From positions 28,167,816-28,231,815 of the forward strand of contig CM069606.1 of the NCBI GenBank assembly GCA_035771175.1: a stretch of 64,000 bases of DNA, written 5' to 3'. Shown here in pieces: positions 35,701 through 43,740 of this stretch. A program made the translations under genes and the position numbers. Source of the stretch: Paratinospora sagittata. Its lineage: Eukaryota > Streptophyta > Magnoliopsida > Ranunculales > Menispermaceae. Position 1 is the stretch's first letter. Every line of letters starts with the position of its first letter. Below the pieces are notes generated by a model. It was not told the origin of the DNA and did not search any database. It saw nothing but the letters and a program-made list of their open reading frames with translations.

Positions 35701-38700
35701 GGGAGATGTATTTTTGAGAAGGGGAATCGATGTGATATAAAGCTTGAGGAATGTTTCCATTGTTGAGGGGATTATATTTACTTTTAGTCTTGTTTTTATC
35801 ATCAATCTATAATAGGACTGTTTAAAAGTGTCAAATAGAGTTCTAATAGGATTATTAAGTTACTATTATGTTATAGTTAGCTTATGGAAGTTATTTTAGT
35901 TTTTTAAAGTTTCTAAGTTGTTTTTTATATAAGAAACTCCAACTATGAGTTTTATGTACAATAATAATCTTCTTCCTATCATGCAATTAGTTTTTAGCTC
36001 TTTGCTTCTTATTCTCTATTGAATTTATTGATTCATACACTTCTACTATTTGATTGCAGGTCTCATTATTTCTTTTCTTATGTTTTTTTAAGGCGCCTTT
36101 TTGATATAAATATAACTCAAATGTTGTGTGCGTTAGTTACATGCATTAGGCTTTGAATTGATTGTAAAATTCTTTAGTAGAATGAGTGTAATATTTCTTA
36201 GGATTTTGTGATTATGGGTGTTACTATTATACTAGTTGTGGCAACCAGTAACTTCAAAACTAAGAGTGTTAAAAGGGATTTTAGGAATAGCTCCTTGTAT
36301 GGTATAATATAAAGGATAAGTCTATCATTTTGGTAGTTACAACCTTGTCCAACTCTATCTATTGTTAGACTCTAAGTTGATATTGTTGGTCCCTAAAAGG
36401 GCCAACTATCCTTTGAACGGGATAGCTTGATAGGTAGAAGATGAACTGCTAACTCAACTACTCAATCAAATGGATCTACAAGCCTAAATGCTTGAATCTA
36501 TTCCACTTCAAACCACCAAACTTACTAGTATAGGATCTTTGCATTTGGCATGTGATCCATGAGAAATGTACCATCAACTAATTATCAATCATGGATACAT
36601 ATGTCTGCTTGACATGCTAAAACAAATATAATTATTGACCAATTAATACCTATGTAATTTTGAAACGAAAGAAAAAACTAATCTTGTGAAACAAATTTTC
36701 TTTCATTGACATATTGGATCTTATGAAAGGAATAAGGAGTCTTTATATCTCGTTACTATGGGCCTCATTTCAAAAGAATACTCCATTTCCCCGCTTTACT
36801 AAGACTAATTAGCAAAGGCATAGACCTGTAAATAATCCTATCAATCAACCAAAAACTTGCAAAGCTAAATCTTCCCACCTCCCTTGCATTTCCTATGTCT
36901 CACACATTGCGACAATACCCTTTCTCCACCTTCCCTAGGCCATATATTTTGCTTCAATAAAGGAGGTTGGTTTATAAACTGCAACCATGATTCCAAATAC
37001 CACTTCTTCCCATCGCATTTGTCTTTAGGATGATATAGTCGTATATTTTCACTTCTCGATGAATCATTCATTCAATACTCTAGTGATTTATTTGTTACAG
37101 CACACTCATGTCGAACCATTTATTGGAAAGGGGGCACCTTGCCTTTTTCATCCAATGTTACATTGATGACCTATTAAGTAAGAAGAGCTCTTTGAATTTG
37201 TTAAGCCTATATAGGAGGGCTTCACTCCATTGAATATACCCACCATATCTAGTTCTATTTGGACAGATGAAGGGAGTACAAGCTGCTTTAATGATAATTT
37301 AGTCAAAATTCAATCTAGCTTTGGACTCCTGTCTTGCCACTATTATCAATATCAAAAGCAACTATAGATTGACTATCAAGGGAGGACCCCATGCAAGTAC
37401 TTACTAAAGTGGAAGCCTTTCCCATCCCCAGAATATTTAACAAAGTGTCAGACACCCTAGACCAATGTTTAATACCTAGGTCTTTTTGCCTCTTCCGAAG
37501 AAGAGGTAGAACCAATAAAGATTTCTTTTCTGATTTATCCTTGGAGTTGAAAAGATGGCTTAACCAATAACACGCAAGTTCAACTCATCAAGATTCAATC
37601 TATTTTGGGGGTGCTCGACCGAGGTGTGGATTAAGAATGGTTGATCAAGCTTGATATATTCATCCTTTGAAACAAGAAGTTCTAGTCCCGGATATGCAAT
37701 ATCAAGCACTTGGTGTCTATTCGAAGCCTCTATTATGGTTATGTAACACCCCGTAGTTTTAATTAAATACATACGTTGAATTACATATATATCGAGATGT
37801 ATAATACACGTATTTTATACGTAAGAGGCAAATAAATGCGTATATGAAAATACATGTTATATCTAAGGGGTACGAGAAAATAAATCAAATTATTAAATGA
37901 ATAATGTAAGTTTTATTAGTTGAATGGGTTGGTTAATTAAATATGTGAATTGAGTTGATGATAACCCCCATAAAATCTCCCTATCTCACACATATACAAT
38001 CTGCTCAGTATATCAAAAGAATTCTGGTGTTCATTGGAAGAATACGCAGACTTATCAGTCCACTAATGGTTATCCAGATGGTATTATTTCTACCCATAAC
38101 CCATAAGATACCATTTGAATCCCATCTTCATTTAACACAATCCATATTACCAATTTCATAATCTTTCATACTGATATCATACTCGTCTCATTATAAATCT
38201 TACTCTCTGAATATGAGTATCAATCAGCTGAACATGCACCCGAGCACAAATATCAACACATGGAGTAATAGAGAGTACACTCATAACTGTAACTCTCACT
38301 CACAAACAATCTCCATTTATGGCTAACTGATAGTTACAACTCCAGTTTCATGCTCAATGTCTCAGCAACATATTGGTCTTTCCCAGGATAATCAAATCCT
38401 TCGAGAATTCTCTCCAACGTTTAAAAAACAAAAAAAAAAGAAAAGAGATAAAGAGAAAGAAGAAAATAGAACGGAGAAGAAGGAAGAGGAAAAAGAGGCG
38501 CCAAATCGGGACCCGCAGTAAGTGATTTTCACTTAAATTCTTCGTGAAATTGATATCTAAGCTAGATGTAACGAGTCTTTCGGATTAATTTTTGCTATGG
38601 GAGCCGTTTTACGGCGTTTTCGAAATTGGGGTTTTGACCCGACTTGAATGAAAATTTACTCGAAGGGTTGAAAAATACTCCTTAGACTGTAGAAGCCCCG

Positions 38701-41700
38701 AATATGAGGTTAGATTTCATTTATTTGTTCATTTGAAATTTTTATGGCTGTTGGAAGTTAGAGTTTATATTGGAAACCTTTCGAATCATATTAAAACCCG
38801 ATGAAACTCCAATTTAAGTCTATAGAATGGTAGAATGAACTATTGTGAGTCTAATCGAATTCGACCATCTATTCATGGTAAAGGATATTCATTCTTTATT
38901 GTTACCCTGCTCAGTTAATAGTAATTCATACTTAAACATATTTCACTATACCTTCTTTCCATATTATCACAAATGCTCTCCAAGGTGGCATTTTTAATAA
39001 TTCATCAGAGAATACTCCAATGTACCAGCTCACCACAGGAATTTTAATCAACTGCATGCCTTCTTACGTTACTCTAAATGGCTTTGTACTAGCCATATGA
39101 TTTGATTTGTGGTATATCAGGTTTTGTGAAATGTCCATTTTATGGGGAAATGCCGCCGAAATTTCTGAAAATTTTGGGAAGGATTGTGAGACTATGTGAA
39201 GGCTGACAATATATTATCTACTGTATACGGGTATGTACAGTGTATAGTAGACTGTGTCGGTCATGACGTCAGGCCATGTCAGGGGCTTCGTGACAGGTTA
39301 TTTCATATCCCCCCTTTAAAGATAACTCGCAAGATCAACACTTAATTATTATCTTTTGCAACTCAGTGATCCTCTAAGCGAAAAAAAAAAGGTGAAAATC
39401 ATGTAGATGGTGGCAGTTAGGAAAGATGAAGAGACACGTGTTAGAATGGGGTAGGTGTAATAGGAGTAATTTGTTGATGGTAATGCTTCAAAGTTATGAT
39501 AACAAGGATTTGGCATTTTGAACTCGTAAAGTGAGAGATTTAGAAGATAAAAAAAATCCGGGGATGAAGTTAGATATTGTGGAGGTTGAATGTGTCTTTG
39601 ATTGCTTCTTGGAGTGAGATAGAAATAGCACGAGAATTTATTGTTTGAGTTTTGATATTAGCTCTTTTCTATGGATTTTAAAATGAATAAAAGGTGATTA
39701 CTTGAGTCCTAACTTTTAACTATAAGTTATATTTTGTGTTGTATGCAACCTGTTTAATGCAAATGTAAATATTAACATTAGGAGCTATTTGTTGGCCCAG
39801 GTAATAACCGTAGAAGGGGGTGAAGTGGGCCATTAATAAAGGATTTTGAGATTCAGAAAACAAAAATGACATGAAACGCAAAGCAAGTGATGTACACAAC
39901 AATTTTAAAAAGGTTTGGCACCCTAGTCTACTACGACTTGGAATCTCTTTCCAAAATTTCTCAAAGCCACACTTATGGATCCTCTTATTGGGTGAGTATC
40001 AGGCCTGTTACATCCATTCCAAAACCTTGAACTTCCCCAACTGACATAGTCACTCAAAATATATTGAAAAATGGATAAGACTATTTTTACCAATAGCTCT
40101 ATAATACTTACAATTGGAAATGTGGATCCTTCTTGAATGATTCCGAAGAGATTGGAGGATTCTTTGTAGCATGAAAACAAAAGGAATTGTGCTTAGAAAT
40201 TTGTTCTTTCAGATTCAAGAAAGTTTTTGGCATGAAAAGGAGCTGATTTGAAAATTAGAAAATAAAAATCAATTCAATCTGATTTTTCACATAGTGTTTT
40301 TGTTTTGTTGACTCATTTGGTCAGTATATAGTGCCCTAAAGGCTGTTGAGTCGTTAGACACAAGCTCTTTGTACAAGAACGCATAGAATTATTTACGTTC
40401 ATATAAAAATTCTCATTCACAGTCGACCGTCTTGAAGAGTTAGTTAAGCGTTCACATTCCATAAAATCCAGTAGCTTTTTACATGTGTTCTTTCCTCGAT
40501 TGCAGTTGTGTTCCCATCATTACTACGAGTTAGCATAAATTCTTTTGCTCCCACCTAAAAGGCCACCATTCCTTATTCAATGGTGATAACTTTTTTAGCT
40601 TGGTGTCTTCATTAACTAGGATTATCTTTTCATGGCTTGACAAGTACTTTCTCTAGGGTTAGTATGCACTGTCCTCCCTCTACCTTTTTTTCTCTTCGTT
40701 ACAGTACCTTATTACAATTGAGATAAGTGAAGTGCACCAACTACAGTCTATATCAACATAAACACACACAAAAAAGGGTGATATCAATCGTAGCCAGTGT
40801 AAGGCGTGAGTAGTGATTCTATCATTGATCAAGTGCTTTTCTCCACTAATGATGATCCTAGTTGCAAGTAAGGAGTGTATCATGGATCAATTGTCTCTTA
40901 CCATTAATGATGATTGTCAACTTTTTTGCATCCATTTGCATCTGCAGGAATTGATGACAATGAAACTATTAAGATACATAGAAGTGGTGGAGCAGATCCT
41001 GATGGCAACCAACCCGGTGATCTTTATGTTACAATCAAGGTACCTAATGCTGTCATTTGTTGTTGTTGTTGTTCTAATAAGGACAATTAGATAACTGTAG
41101 AGCATTCTTTTCTTTGCCTTATATTTGACAACATGATTCTTTGCAGGTTCATGAAGACCCTGTTTTTCGTCGAGAAGGCCCAGATATCCATGTGGATGCT
41201 GTTTTGAGTGTCTCTCAGGTAGCTTAAATCTTGTTTACTTATTTTATTTGTGGCGGTGAGTGGGGGGGCTTTTTCTCATATAATATCTAGTAAATTCTCA
41301 TATATGGATGTGTTTTGAAAGCAATTTTTAATGTGCATCTAAGTGCACCCCCAATTTCCATTGAGTTCACCTGGTCCACTCTTTTATTTCAATATTACAA
41401 AATTATCAAATATAAAATGTGAAAACCTTGTAAATTTTTAAAACATTTACAACTATATCCCTAATCATTCATTGTCAGTGGCAATTGGTTTAATAGGGCT
41501 CATCATATTTTTTCTAAACATGCTTTCTGTTCTTCCTTTGTTTACTTGCCAATAAAAAATGTTAAAGAAAAGGACTTAATTTTTTGTTATCACTAAAATA
41601 TAAATCTAGTCTTGTTATTTAAGCTATCATTAGATTTGGAGATTTCTTTTTCCATCCTATGTGCATCCCCTTAAGCTCCAACAAGTCACAAGTAATGCAG

Positions 41701-42344
41701 TGTAAGAGAAAAAGGAGGTAGAAACAGTGTAATTAGAGTCAATTGTTACCATTAAATTTGGCCAACTGGTTATTTGCTTTTACCACCATGCCCATTAAAA
41801 CTTATCAATTTATAATGTAATCAATATTTTTTTACTTTGTGCAGGCAATTTTGGGGGGGACAATTCAGGTCCCAACTCTTACAGGAGATGTTGTACTAAA
41901 GGTTTGGTTGAATCCTGCCAATTGATCTTGTCTACTTAAATCATCAAATTATATTTGCCAGATTGAACTATGAAAGCTTTTATTTATTTATTATTTGTTG
42001 AAAAAAAGAATTCATGACAACTCAAAATCCTTTCTACAATGCTCATTTTAGAATGGAATTTTATCTTTGGCAATGATGTTTGTTCAGTTTCAATTTGACA
42101 GTTTCTTTTCACTTGCATCAGTAGCATAACTATCTTATGTCTTTGGATCCCAGGTCCGACCTGGCACTCAACCTGGGCAGAAGGTTGTTCTAAAGAGAAA
42201 AGGTGAAAGGCATTACGTGAATATATATTTTATATGCATTTATTTTTATTCCCTCTTCTAGTCCCCCAAATATTGCGTCTTAGGAAACAGTGGCAACTTT
42301 TACTATTACACCAATGAAATGACTCTTCCATATATCTATATCTG

Positions 42345-42393
<49 letters not shown>

Positions 42394-43141
42394 ATATTCC
42401 ATCATCCAAGTTAGGTTGTGAAAACGCAGTCCATGCATGTCATTCTCCAGTTTCCACTTTCACTATTACTGACATGAAGTTTTTTCACATTACATATAAT
42501 AAAATTCATCTAGAAAGAAAAAATTGCACATACCCTAGAGTTTGTGCTGACAAAGGGAGAAAAGCAGGGAGCAAAAGTAATCAAAAACAAAATGTAGTCA
42601 TCATTGCTTCTTCAAGTACTGTCCTTCCATCTCAAAATCACTTATGGACTATCCACTATATTTTTTCGGGTAGGATTCAGTAGTGCACTGAGAGTTTATA
42701 GAAATTTTTTATCCATTTGTTAGCCTTAAGTTGTTTGAAGTTCATACATGGATACAGATGATAGGTTCAGAACTCTACACTAGAAGATTGAATTTCTTTT
42801 ATAGATGAGTTACTTGATTTTTTATAAAGTGCTCATATGAGTCGGGAACATGCTTTCTGACAGGAATCAAGACAAGGAGTTCTCTTTCCTATGGAGACCA
42901 ATATGTTCATTTTAACATTAGCATCCCTACGTAAGTTTTTATGTCCTGAGATCCTATTAAAGAGCAGGCTTGCCTGCAATCATTGAGCTAGATTCTTCTA
43001 TAATGAACATGATCCTCATCTGCATTTTATGCTGGCAGGAATTTGACGCATAGGCAACTTGTATTGATTGAAGAGTTTGCCAAGGAAGAGCAGGCAGAAA
43101 ATGACAAGGGTGCTACTGCTGCTGGTGCTTCTTCAGGTTAA
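13970..43141 (+). CDS. GFA2: GFA2-type mitochondrial DnaJ chaperone, 3' part (11 exons)
   Basis: Exons: 13970-14020, 14115-14202, 14567-14631, 14716-14790, 29081-29153, 40948-41039, 41147-41218, 41845-41901, 42154-42202, 42864-42930, 43039-43141. All introns have GT-AG borders and phases match, giving 263 open codons and TAA. In order: end of the linker (FGGQDVK), zinc-binding region with [24 protein letters not shown] and CKSCKGDR, then the C-terminal client-binding domains ([53 protein letters not shown]) and an acidic-to-alanine tail. This order and wording is that of plant GFA2, a mitochondrial type-I Hsp40 partner of Hsp70. The J domain and transit peptide are not in the window. Introns 4 and 5 are inflated to 14,290 and 11,794 bp by transposons. 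The first exon border (purine-rich before AG at 13968-13969) is the least certain. Confidence 0.88.
14791..15629. other. Start of DnaJ intron 4; no element recognised
   Basis: Ordinary AT-rich intron sequence. No exon, transposon terminus or RNA gene was recognised. Short frames here have no recognisable content. Confidence 0.4.
15631..15960 (+). mobile_element. Possible hAT-like element end (CTAGGGGTGTAAGC type)
   Basis: CTAGGGGTGTAAGCAAACTT at 15631 followed by GACCCGACC/GGGTTGGGTT words is the hallmark left end of a common plant non-autonomous hAT family. Inverted GGGTTGGGTTGGGTTTACG and AACCCGACC words occur in the next 150 bases. A matching right end and an 8-bp target duplication could not be placed, so only one end is claimed. 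Confidence 0.45.
15961..17010. other. Intron 4 sequence with a short internal duplication
   Basis: Two passages near 16475-16640 and 16780-16940 resemble each other (ACTAGTTATATAA..CC, TAATGAATTAAAG.GTT, TTCAAACATGAAAATAAATC, GTGATGGGGAGCTTA), suggesting an old local duplication of about 160 bp. A (CATA)n run lies at 16728-16745. No coding sequence was seen. Confidence 0.5.
17011..17105. mobile_element. Fragment of a GAGGCG-rich non-autonomous element
   Basis: The sequence GGTTTAAAAAAGCGTGAGGT, then GAGGCGGTTTGCG and AAGCCTCGAGGCGC, resembles the ends of plant hAT-type MITEs. Only one end is present and no target duplication is visible. Confidence 0.35.
17285..17558 (-). pseudogene. LINE-C zf-RVT fragment
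   Basis: Minus-strand reading gives [20 protein letters not shown], which carries the His/Cys part of the zf-RVT domain and the conserved REVW that follows. It then continues with stops. It rejoins LINE homology immediately after the foreign 17560-17848 segment. Confidence 0.6.
17560..17848 (-). other. Possible plastid-derived scrap (16S rRNA 3' end) inside LINE-C
   Basis: On the minus strand, 17848-17808 reads GTGTGGCTGGATC-CCTCC, TTTTCAAGGAGAGCTAATGC, which closely follows the 3' end of plastid 16S rRNA and its spacer, including the anti-Shine-Dalgarno CCTCC. The adjoining 250 bases match no LINE block and contain a minus-strand open stretch ([11 protein letters not shown]). It fills a gap between the RT and zf-RVT parts of LINE-C. 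Organelle origin of the 16S-like part is likely; that of the rest is a guess. Confidence 0.45.
17850..18377 (-). pseudogene. LINE-C RT fingers, frameshifted
   Basis: The frame from 18377 reads [39 protein letters not shown] and [15 protein letters not shown]; then, in another frame from about 18031, [20 protein letters not shown] and [14 protein letters not shown], which contains the first catalytic aspartate (KIDFAKAYD). Homology stops at KKGFGDW near 17850, exactly where the organelle-like segment begins. Confidence 0.8.
18925..19722 (-). pseudogene. LINE-C endonuclease (AP-endonuclease type)
   Basis: This 265-codon frame is the best preserved endonuclease in the window. It includes [14 protein letters not shown] (catalytic Asn in SWN), ILLQEVKR (catalytic Glu), [16 protein letters not shown] (catalytic Asp, Asn), TWTNGR and VSDHWPL (catalytic Asp-His). 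All expected exonuclease-endonuclease-phosphatase residues are present, so the domain itself could fold. The true start is likely the Met of MKMISWN or earlier, since residues before it are not typical of the family. The enzyme would nick target DNA for target-primed reverse transcription. The frame ends where homologues continue (FRFEHI), so the ORF2 is broken. Confidence 0.8.
19761..20570 (-). mobile_element. Probable LINE-C ORF1/5' region
   Basis: Upstream of the LINE-C endonuclease the minus strand has several open pieces (20188-20003 with an acidic/basic composition, [12 protein letters not shown]; 20582-20286 ending KEAHPQGL). They have the low-complexity, charged character of LINE ORF1 linkers. 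I recognise no zinc knuckle or RNA-binding core. The assignment rests on position only. Confidence 0.35.
20590..21145 (+). pseudogene. LINE-D ORF1-like C-terminal fragment
   Basis: The plus strand reads [17 protein letters not shown], an Asp/Glu/Ser-rich stretch with a stop near 20779, then proline-rich text and [19 protein letters not shown] before the endonuclease starts. Position, charge and length fit the end of a LINE ORF1. No catalytic or zinc motif is visible. Confidence 0.4.
21146..22329 (+). pseudogene. LINE-D endonuclease, split by a solo LTR
   Basis: Before the [33 protein letters not shown] (catalytic Asn, Glu) and METIYGN. After it: the same frame resumes [17 protein letters not shown], then after a shift [24 protein letters not shown] with a stop, and [10 protein letters not shown] (catalytic Asp-His). 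Removing the 257-bp LTR and one 5-bp duplicate rejoins the frame exactly at GN|FS. Confidence 0.8.
21445..21701 (+). mobile_element. Solo LTR (257 bp) in LINE-D, 5-bp target duplication
   Basis: It starts TGTTAAAATAATAAAAG and ends AAATCTCAACA, with GGAAC on both sides (21440-21444 and 21702-21706). Size and TG...CA borders suit a small Copia or TRIM-type element. No internal region remains, so it is a solo LTR left by LTR-LTR recombination. Confidence 0.88.
22567..24062 (+). repeat. LINE-D internal duplication, copy 1 (1,496 bp)
   Basis: The block covers the linker end, RT fingers ([29 protein letters not shown]), palm (with FVDDCIFLL), and thumb to FSREPDSL. The same sequence recurs at an offset of exactly 2,042 bp. 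I found one difference, a G/A near 23644 versus 25686. Copy 1 continues naturally downstream to [20 protein letters not shown] and to the start of the zf-RVT ([13 protein letters not shown]). Confidence 0.9.
24609..26104 (+). repeat. LINE-D internal duplication, copy 2
   Basis: It starts at ATATCCAAACTGGAACTGG directly after RRQPY of the zf-RVT start, and ends at CCTGATTCTCT. The next bases (CATGGCCTTATCTCCAAACTGG) resume the zf-RVT region. Copy 2 therefore lacks the 546 bp that follow in copy 1. The entry junction falls at a shared CCAAACTGG word, consistent with template switching. Confidence 0.9.
26104..26510 (+). pseudogene. LINE-D zf-RVT domain and C-terminus
   Basis: [20 protein letters not shown] with the following EC is a complete zf-RVT Cys/Cys/His/Cys pattern. 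After a stop near 26281 the homology resumes as [15 protein letters not shown] and [16 protein letters not shown] in shifted frames, ending near 26507. Confidence 0.7.
26890..26987 (+). pseudogene. RTE-type LINE 3' tail, left half
   Basis: The sequence reads [12 protein letters not shown] and later NIVIDVALD, matching the C-terminal GRGRPK...ALDR block of plant RTE-type polyproteins. It is cut by the MITE at 26988. Confidence 0.6.
26988..27868 (+). mobile_element. hAT-like MITE, copy 2 (881 bp, 8-bp target duplication)
   Basis: The element begins CAAGGATCGAAAATTCG and ends GAATTTTTTAACCATG, with CCCTTGAT at 26980-26987 and 27869-27876. It is colinear with copy 1 (for example AATATAAATAGACACTTTTA and GACCTAACAAAATCAATC). 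It sits inside an RTE coding tail and carries no gene. Confidence 0.88.
27869..27945 (+). pseudogene. RTE-type LINE 3' tail, right half
   Basis: After the MITE the frame resumes [16 protein letters not shown], then TAG and LGKTLLI. LDRxEWxxxIHVxDP is the signature end of plant RTE polyproteins. The left and right halves join across the MITE without a frame change when one target duplicate is removed. Confidence 0.7.
27946..29080. other. End of DnaJ intron 4; nothing recognised
   Basis: AT-rich sequence with no recognisable element. A 74-codon frame at 28353-28577 has no recognisable content and stays unassigned. The final bases TCATGTAG form the acceptor of exon 5. Confidence 0.4.
29081..29153 (+). 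CDS. GFA2: GFA2-type DnaJ: exon 5, isolated between giant introns
   Basis: This 73-bp exon encodes [20 protein letters not shown] and DVMPG, the fourth zinc motif (CKSCKGDR, with the last glycine replaced by arginine, as is usual in this subfamily as far as I recall) and the start of the substrate-binding domain. It is preceded by TCATGTAG and followed by GTATGT. It lies over 11 kb from its neighbours on both sides, so its inclusion in mRNA depends on correct splicing across two transposon-filled introns. Confidence 0.88.
29701..29988 (+). mobile_element. hAT-like MITE, copy 3 (right end only)
   Basis: From ATATTGGTTGATGAAGTTG to TTTTTGAACCATG the sequence follows the right third of copies 1 and 2. 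It ends in the same AACCATG terminus as copy 2. The left part is missing together with some LINE sequence, so a deletion after insertion is likely. Confidence 0.75.
30820..32290 (+). mobile_element. Insertion in LINE-E carrying dispersed repeat copy B
   Basis: The LINE reading breaks after [11 protein letters not shown] and resumes with ALWVSV, so about 1.45 kb is foreign. Its first 800 bp (30838-31615) are copy B of the repeat also found at 7692-8470. The remainder is rich in CAGCTCA, CAAATTG and CACCAA words without frames. I cannot fix terminal repeats or target duplications. It might be a Mutator-like or other non-autonomous element. Confidence 0.6.
32476..32749. other. Intron 5 sequence before the Gypsy LTR
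   Basis: ACATAAAGCTTGAATCAAGT at about 32610 resembles the start of the 3' LTR at 35733 (ATATAAAGCTTGAGGAATG). The left LTR may therefore begin here rather than at 32750. Otherwise nothing was recognised. Confidence 0.35.
33026..33912. repeat. Repeated palindromic AAGACGCC units in the MULE terminal repeats
   Basis: Palindromes of the form GGCGTCTTTTCAAAAGACGCC occur at about 33043, 33100, 33775, 33835 and 33890, with poly-A spacers and TTCCCTTCACTTT words between. The right side has three units and the left two, so copy number differs between ends. Confidence 0.8.
33133..33480 (+). pseudogene. Captured cytochrome P450 (CYP72-clan) fragment, two exons
   Basis: The first part reads [17 protein letters not shown] and [11 protein letters not shown] up to 33244, the helix block ADxISxTAFGSSYEEGxxIFxLQxEQ typical of CYP72-clan P450s. 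A 66-bp GT-AG intron (33245-33310) follows. The second part reads [20 protein letters not shown] and [18 protein letters not shown], the F-G region of the same clan, most like CYP721. The heme Cys, I-helix and ExxR motifs are absent. It was copied with its intron, so capture was at the DNA level. Downstream to about 33720 is unassigned sequence, possibly another captured piece. Confidence 0.78.
34247..34259 (+). other. Primer-binding site of Gypsy-C
   Basis: TGGTATTAGAGCC is the standard Met-tRNA primer site with the same C-to-T change as at 353. It follows the left LTR within a few bases. Confidence 0.65.
34440..35399. other. Interior of Gypsy-C, probably holding another LTR
   Basis: At 34450-34790 words such as TTTTGTTAGGAAAT repeat, followed by TTGTATATAGGGCATAGG and TTCATTCCATGTTCATTATT. 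This looks like a Copia-type LTR with a TATA box, but no clear TG...CA ends or duplications were fixed. The rest is CA-rich non-coding sequence. Confidence 0.35.
35400..35696 (+). pseudogene. Gypsy gag (Retrotrans_gag) fragment
   Basis: The frame reads [40 protein letters not shown] and [12 protein letters not shown]. Its order (FLDWL..ME, IPE..KVK..AFKL.G.A..WW..LQ.DR) is the Retrotrans_gag core of plant Ty3/Gypsy elements. It is only about 95 codons and stops at 35694. No CCHC knuckle follows. A separate start-like piece [20 protein letters not shown] lies at 34285. Confidence 0.75.
36061..37736. other. Intron 5 stretch without recognised elements
   Basis: Minus-strand frames at 37315-37515 and 37560-37772 are the only longer ones; their text ([38 protein letters not shown]) looks protein-like but I do not recognise a family. 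They could be part of a degraded retroelement or gene fragment. Confidence 0.35.
37742..39295 (+). mobile_element. Solo LTR, Gypsy-type (1,554 bp), 5-bp target duplication
   Basis: It starts TGTAACACCCCGTAG, a border often seen in plant chromovirus LTRs, and ends GGGGCTTCGTGACA. It is flanked by GGTTA at 37737-37741 and 39296-39300. There is no primer-binding site or internal sequence on either side. The middle (about 37955-38430) differs in composition and may itself be a later insert. It lies in DnaJ intron 5. Confidence 0.82.
39301..39789. other. Intron 5 stretch, nothing recognised
   Basis: A polypurine run near 39380 and AT-rich sequence. No frame or element end was recognised. Confidence 0.4.
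39790..40450 (+). mobile_element. Degraded LTR related to the solo LTR at 49804
   Basis: TGTTGGCCCAGGTAATAACC then GTAGAAGGGGGTGAAGTGGG follows the start of the 49804 LTR (TGTTGGCCCAAATAATATTC, AAGAAGGGGGGTAAATTGG). Later ACACAACAATTT and a GGTTTGGCACC block sit where the other has ACACAACGATTTATAGTGG. The right end is not identifiable, so it is a decayed or truncated copy. Confidence 0.5.
40948..43141 (+). CDS. GFA2: GFA2-type DnaJ: exon cluster 2 (C-terminal domains) and stop
   Basis: Six exons cover the two beta-sandwich client-binding domains and the tail. Reading is continuous: [85 protein letters not shown] and [19 protein letters not shown], ending AAGASSG and TAA at 43139-43141. Introns are 107-661 bp. 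There are no stops or shifts in any exon, so there is no sign of decay. Confidence 0.9.
42346..42394. repeat. (CTAT)n microsatellite in a DnaJ intron
   Basis: About twelve CTAT units with one variant at the start lie in the intron between the exons ending at 42202 and starting at 42864. Such tetranucleotide runs are usually length-variable. Confidence 0.92.
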
Positions 43142-43740
43142 ACACAACCGTATTCTTTGCAGTGTTGGATAATAAACTCCTATCGGATCTGAAACTTGGG
43201 TAGGAGAATTTTGGTATATTGTGAGGTTGTCTTAATATTATTTATTGTACTGTTATATGCCTTGTGCTTCTCTTTCTTGTAAAATCACCAGTAAGGTTGA
43301 AACAGGGTCATGCAATTAGTATCAGAAGCCAACGTTGTACATATGCCAAGTTATATTCAATTGTGTTTGAAGTTTTCTTTTCTGTCAAAAGTCATCTTCC
43401 TCATTTTTGCCTCCACAGTTATTAGTTGTTCAAGAAATTATAGTGAGAACTTAGTCATAGAAGACAATGAATGGGCATGAAGCCATGGAATAGGATTTTT
43501 GAAGATGTACCTCAGAATGTGGGGTTCTTGTGGAATTCCATATGATTCAGGGTCTCTTTTCGGGCTGTATGCTTTTAAAATTTGGGACTGCTTCTCTTTA
43601 TGAGATATAAGCAGGAGCCTAAGTAATTCACTTTTGAAGGAATGGAGGATTTCTTCTGTTTTGTTTTTTTTTTTTTTTTTTTGGTCCCTTTTTGTTAATA
43701 TAGCCATTTATTAGTTTCTTAAAAATAAAAAAAAAATAAA
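43142..43740 (+). other. DnaJ 3' untranslated region and flank
   Basis: The region after the TAA holds AATAAACTCC at about 43170 (AATAAA signal-like) and T-rich sequence. The end of the transcript cannot be set. A poly-T stretch at about 43662-43682 is more likely a retroposed tail on the minus strand than part of the gene. Confidence 0.45.

Larger units (their letters stand above)
32750..36060 (+). mobile_element. Gypsy-C: gag-only Ty3/Gypsy remnant with both LTRs
   Basis: The left LTR (about 32750-34240) is interrupted by a Pack-MULE. A primer-binding site TGGTATTAGAGCC at 34247-34259 follows. The interior (34260-35729) keeps gag traces but no protease, RT, RNase H or integrase. The right LTR (about 35730-36060) matches the left one through ATTATGTT.TAG.TAGCTTA and TTTTTAGCTCTTTG. 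Missing pol means it could move only with help. It may be an internally deleted copy. LTR borders are approximate. Confidence 0.7.
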
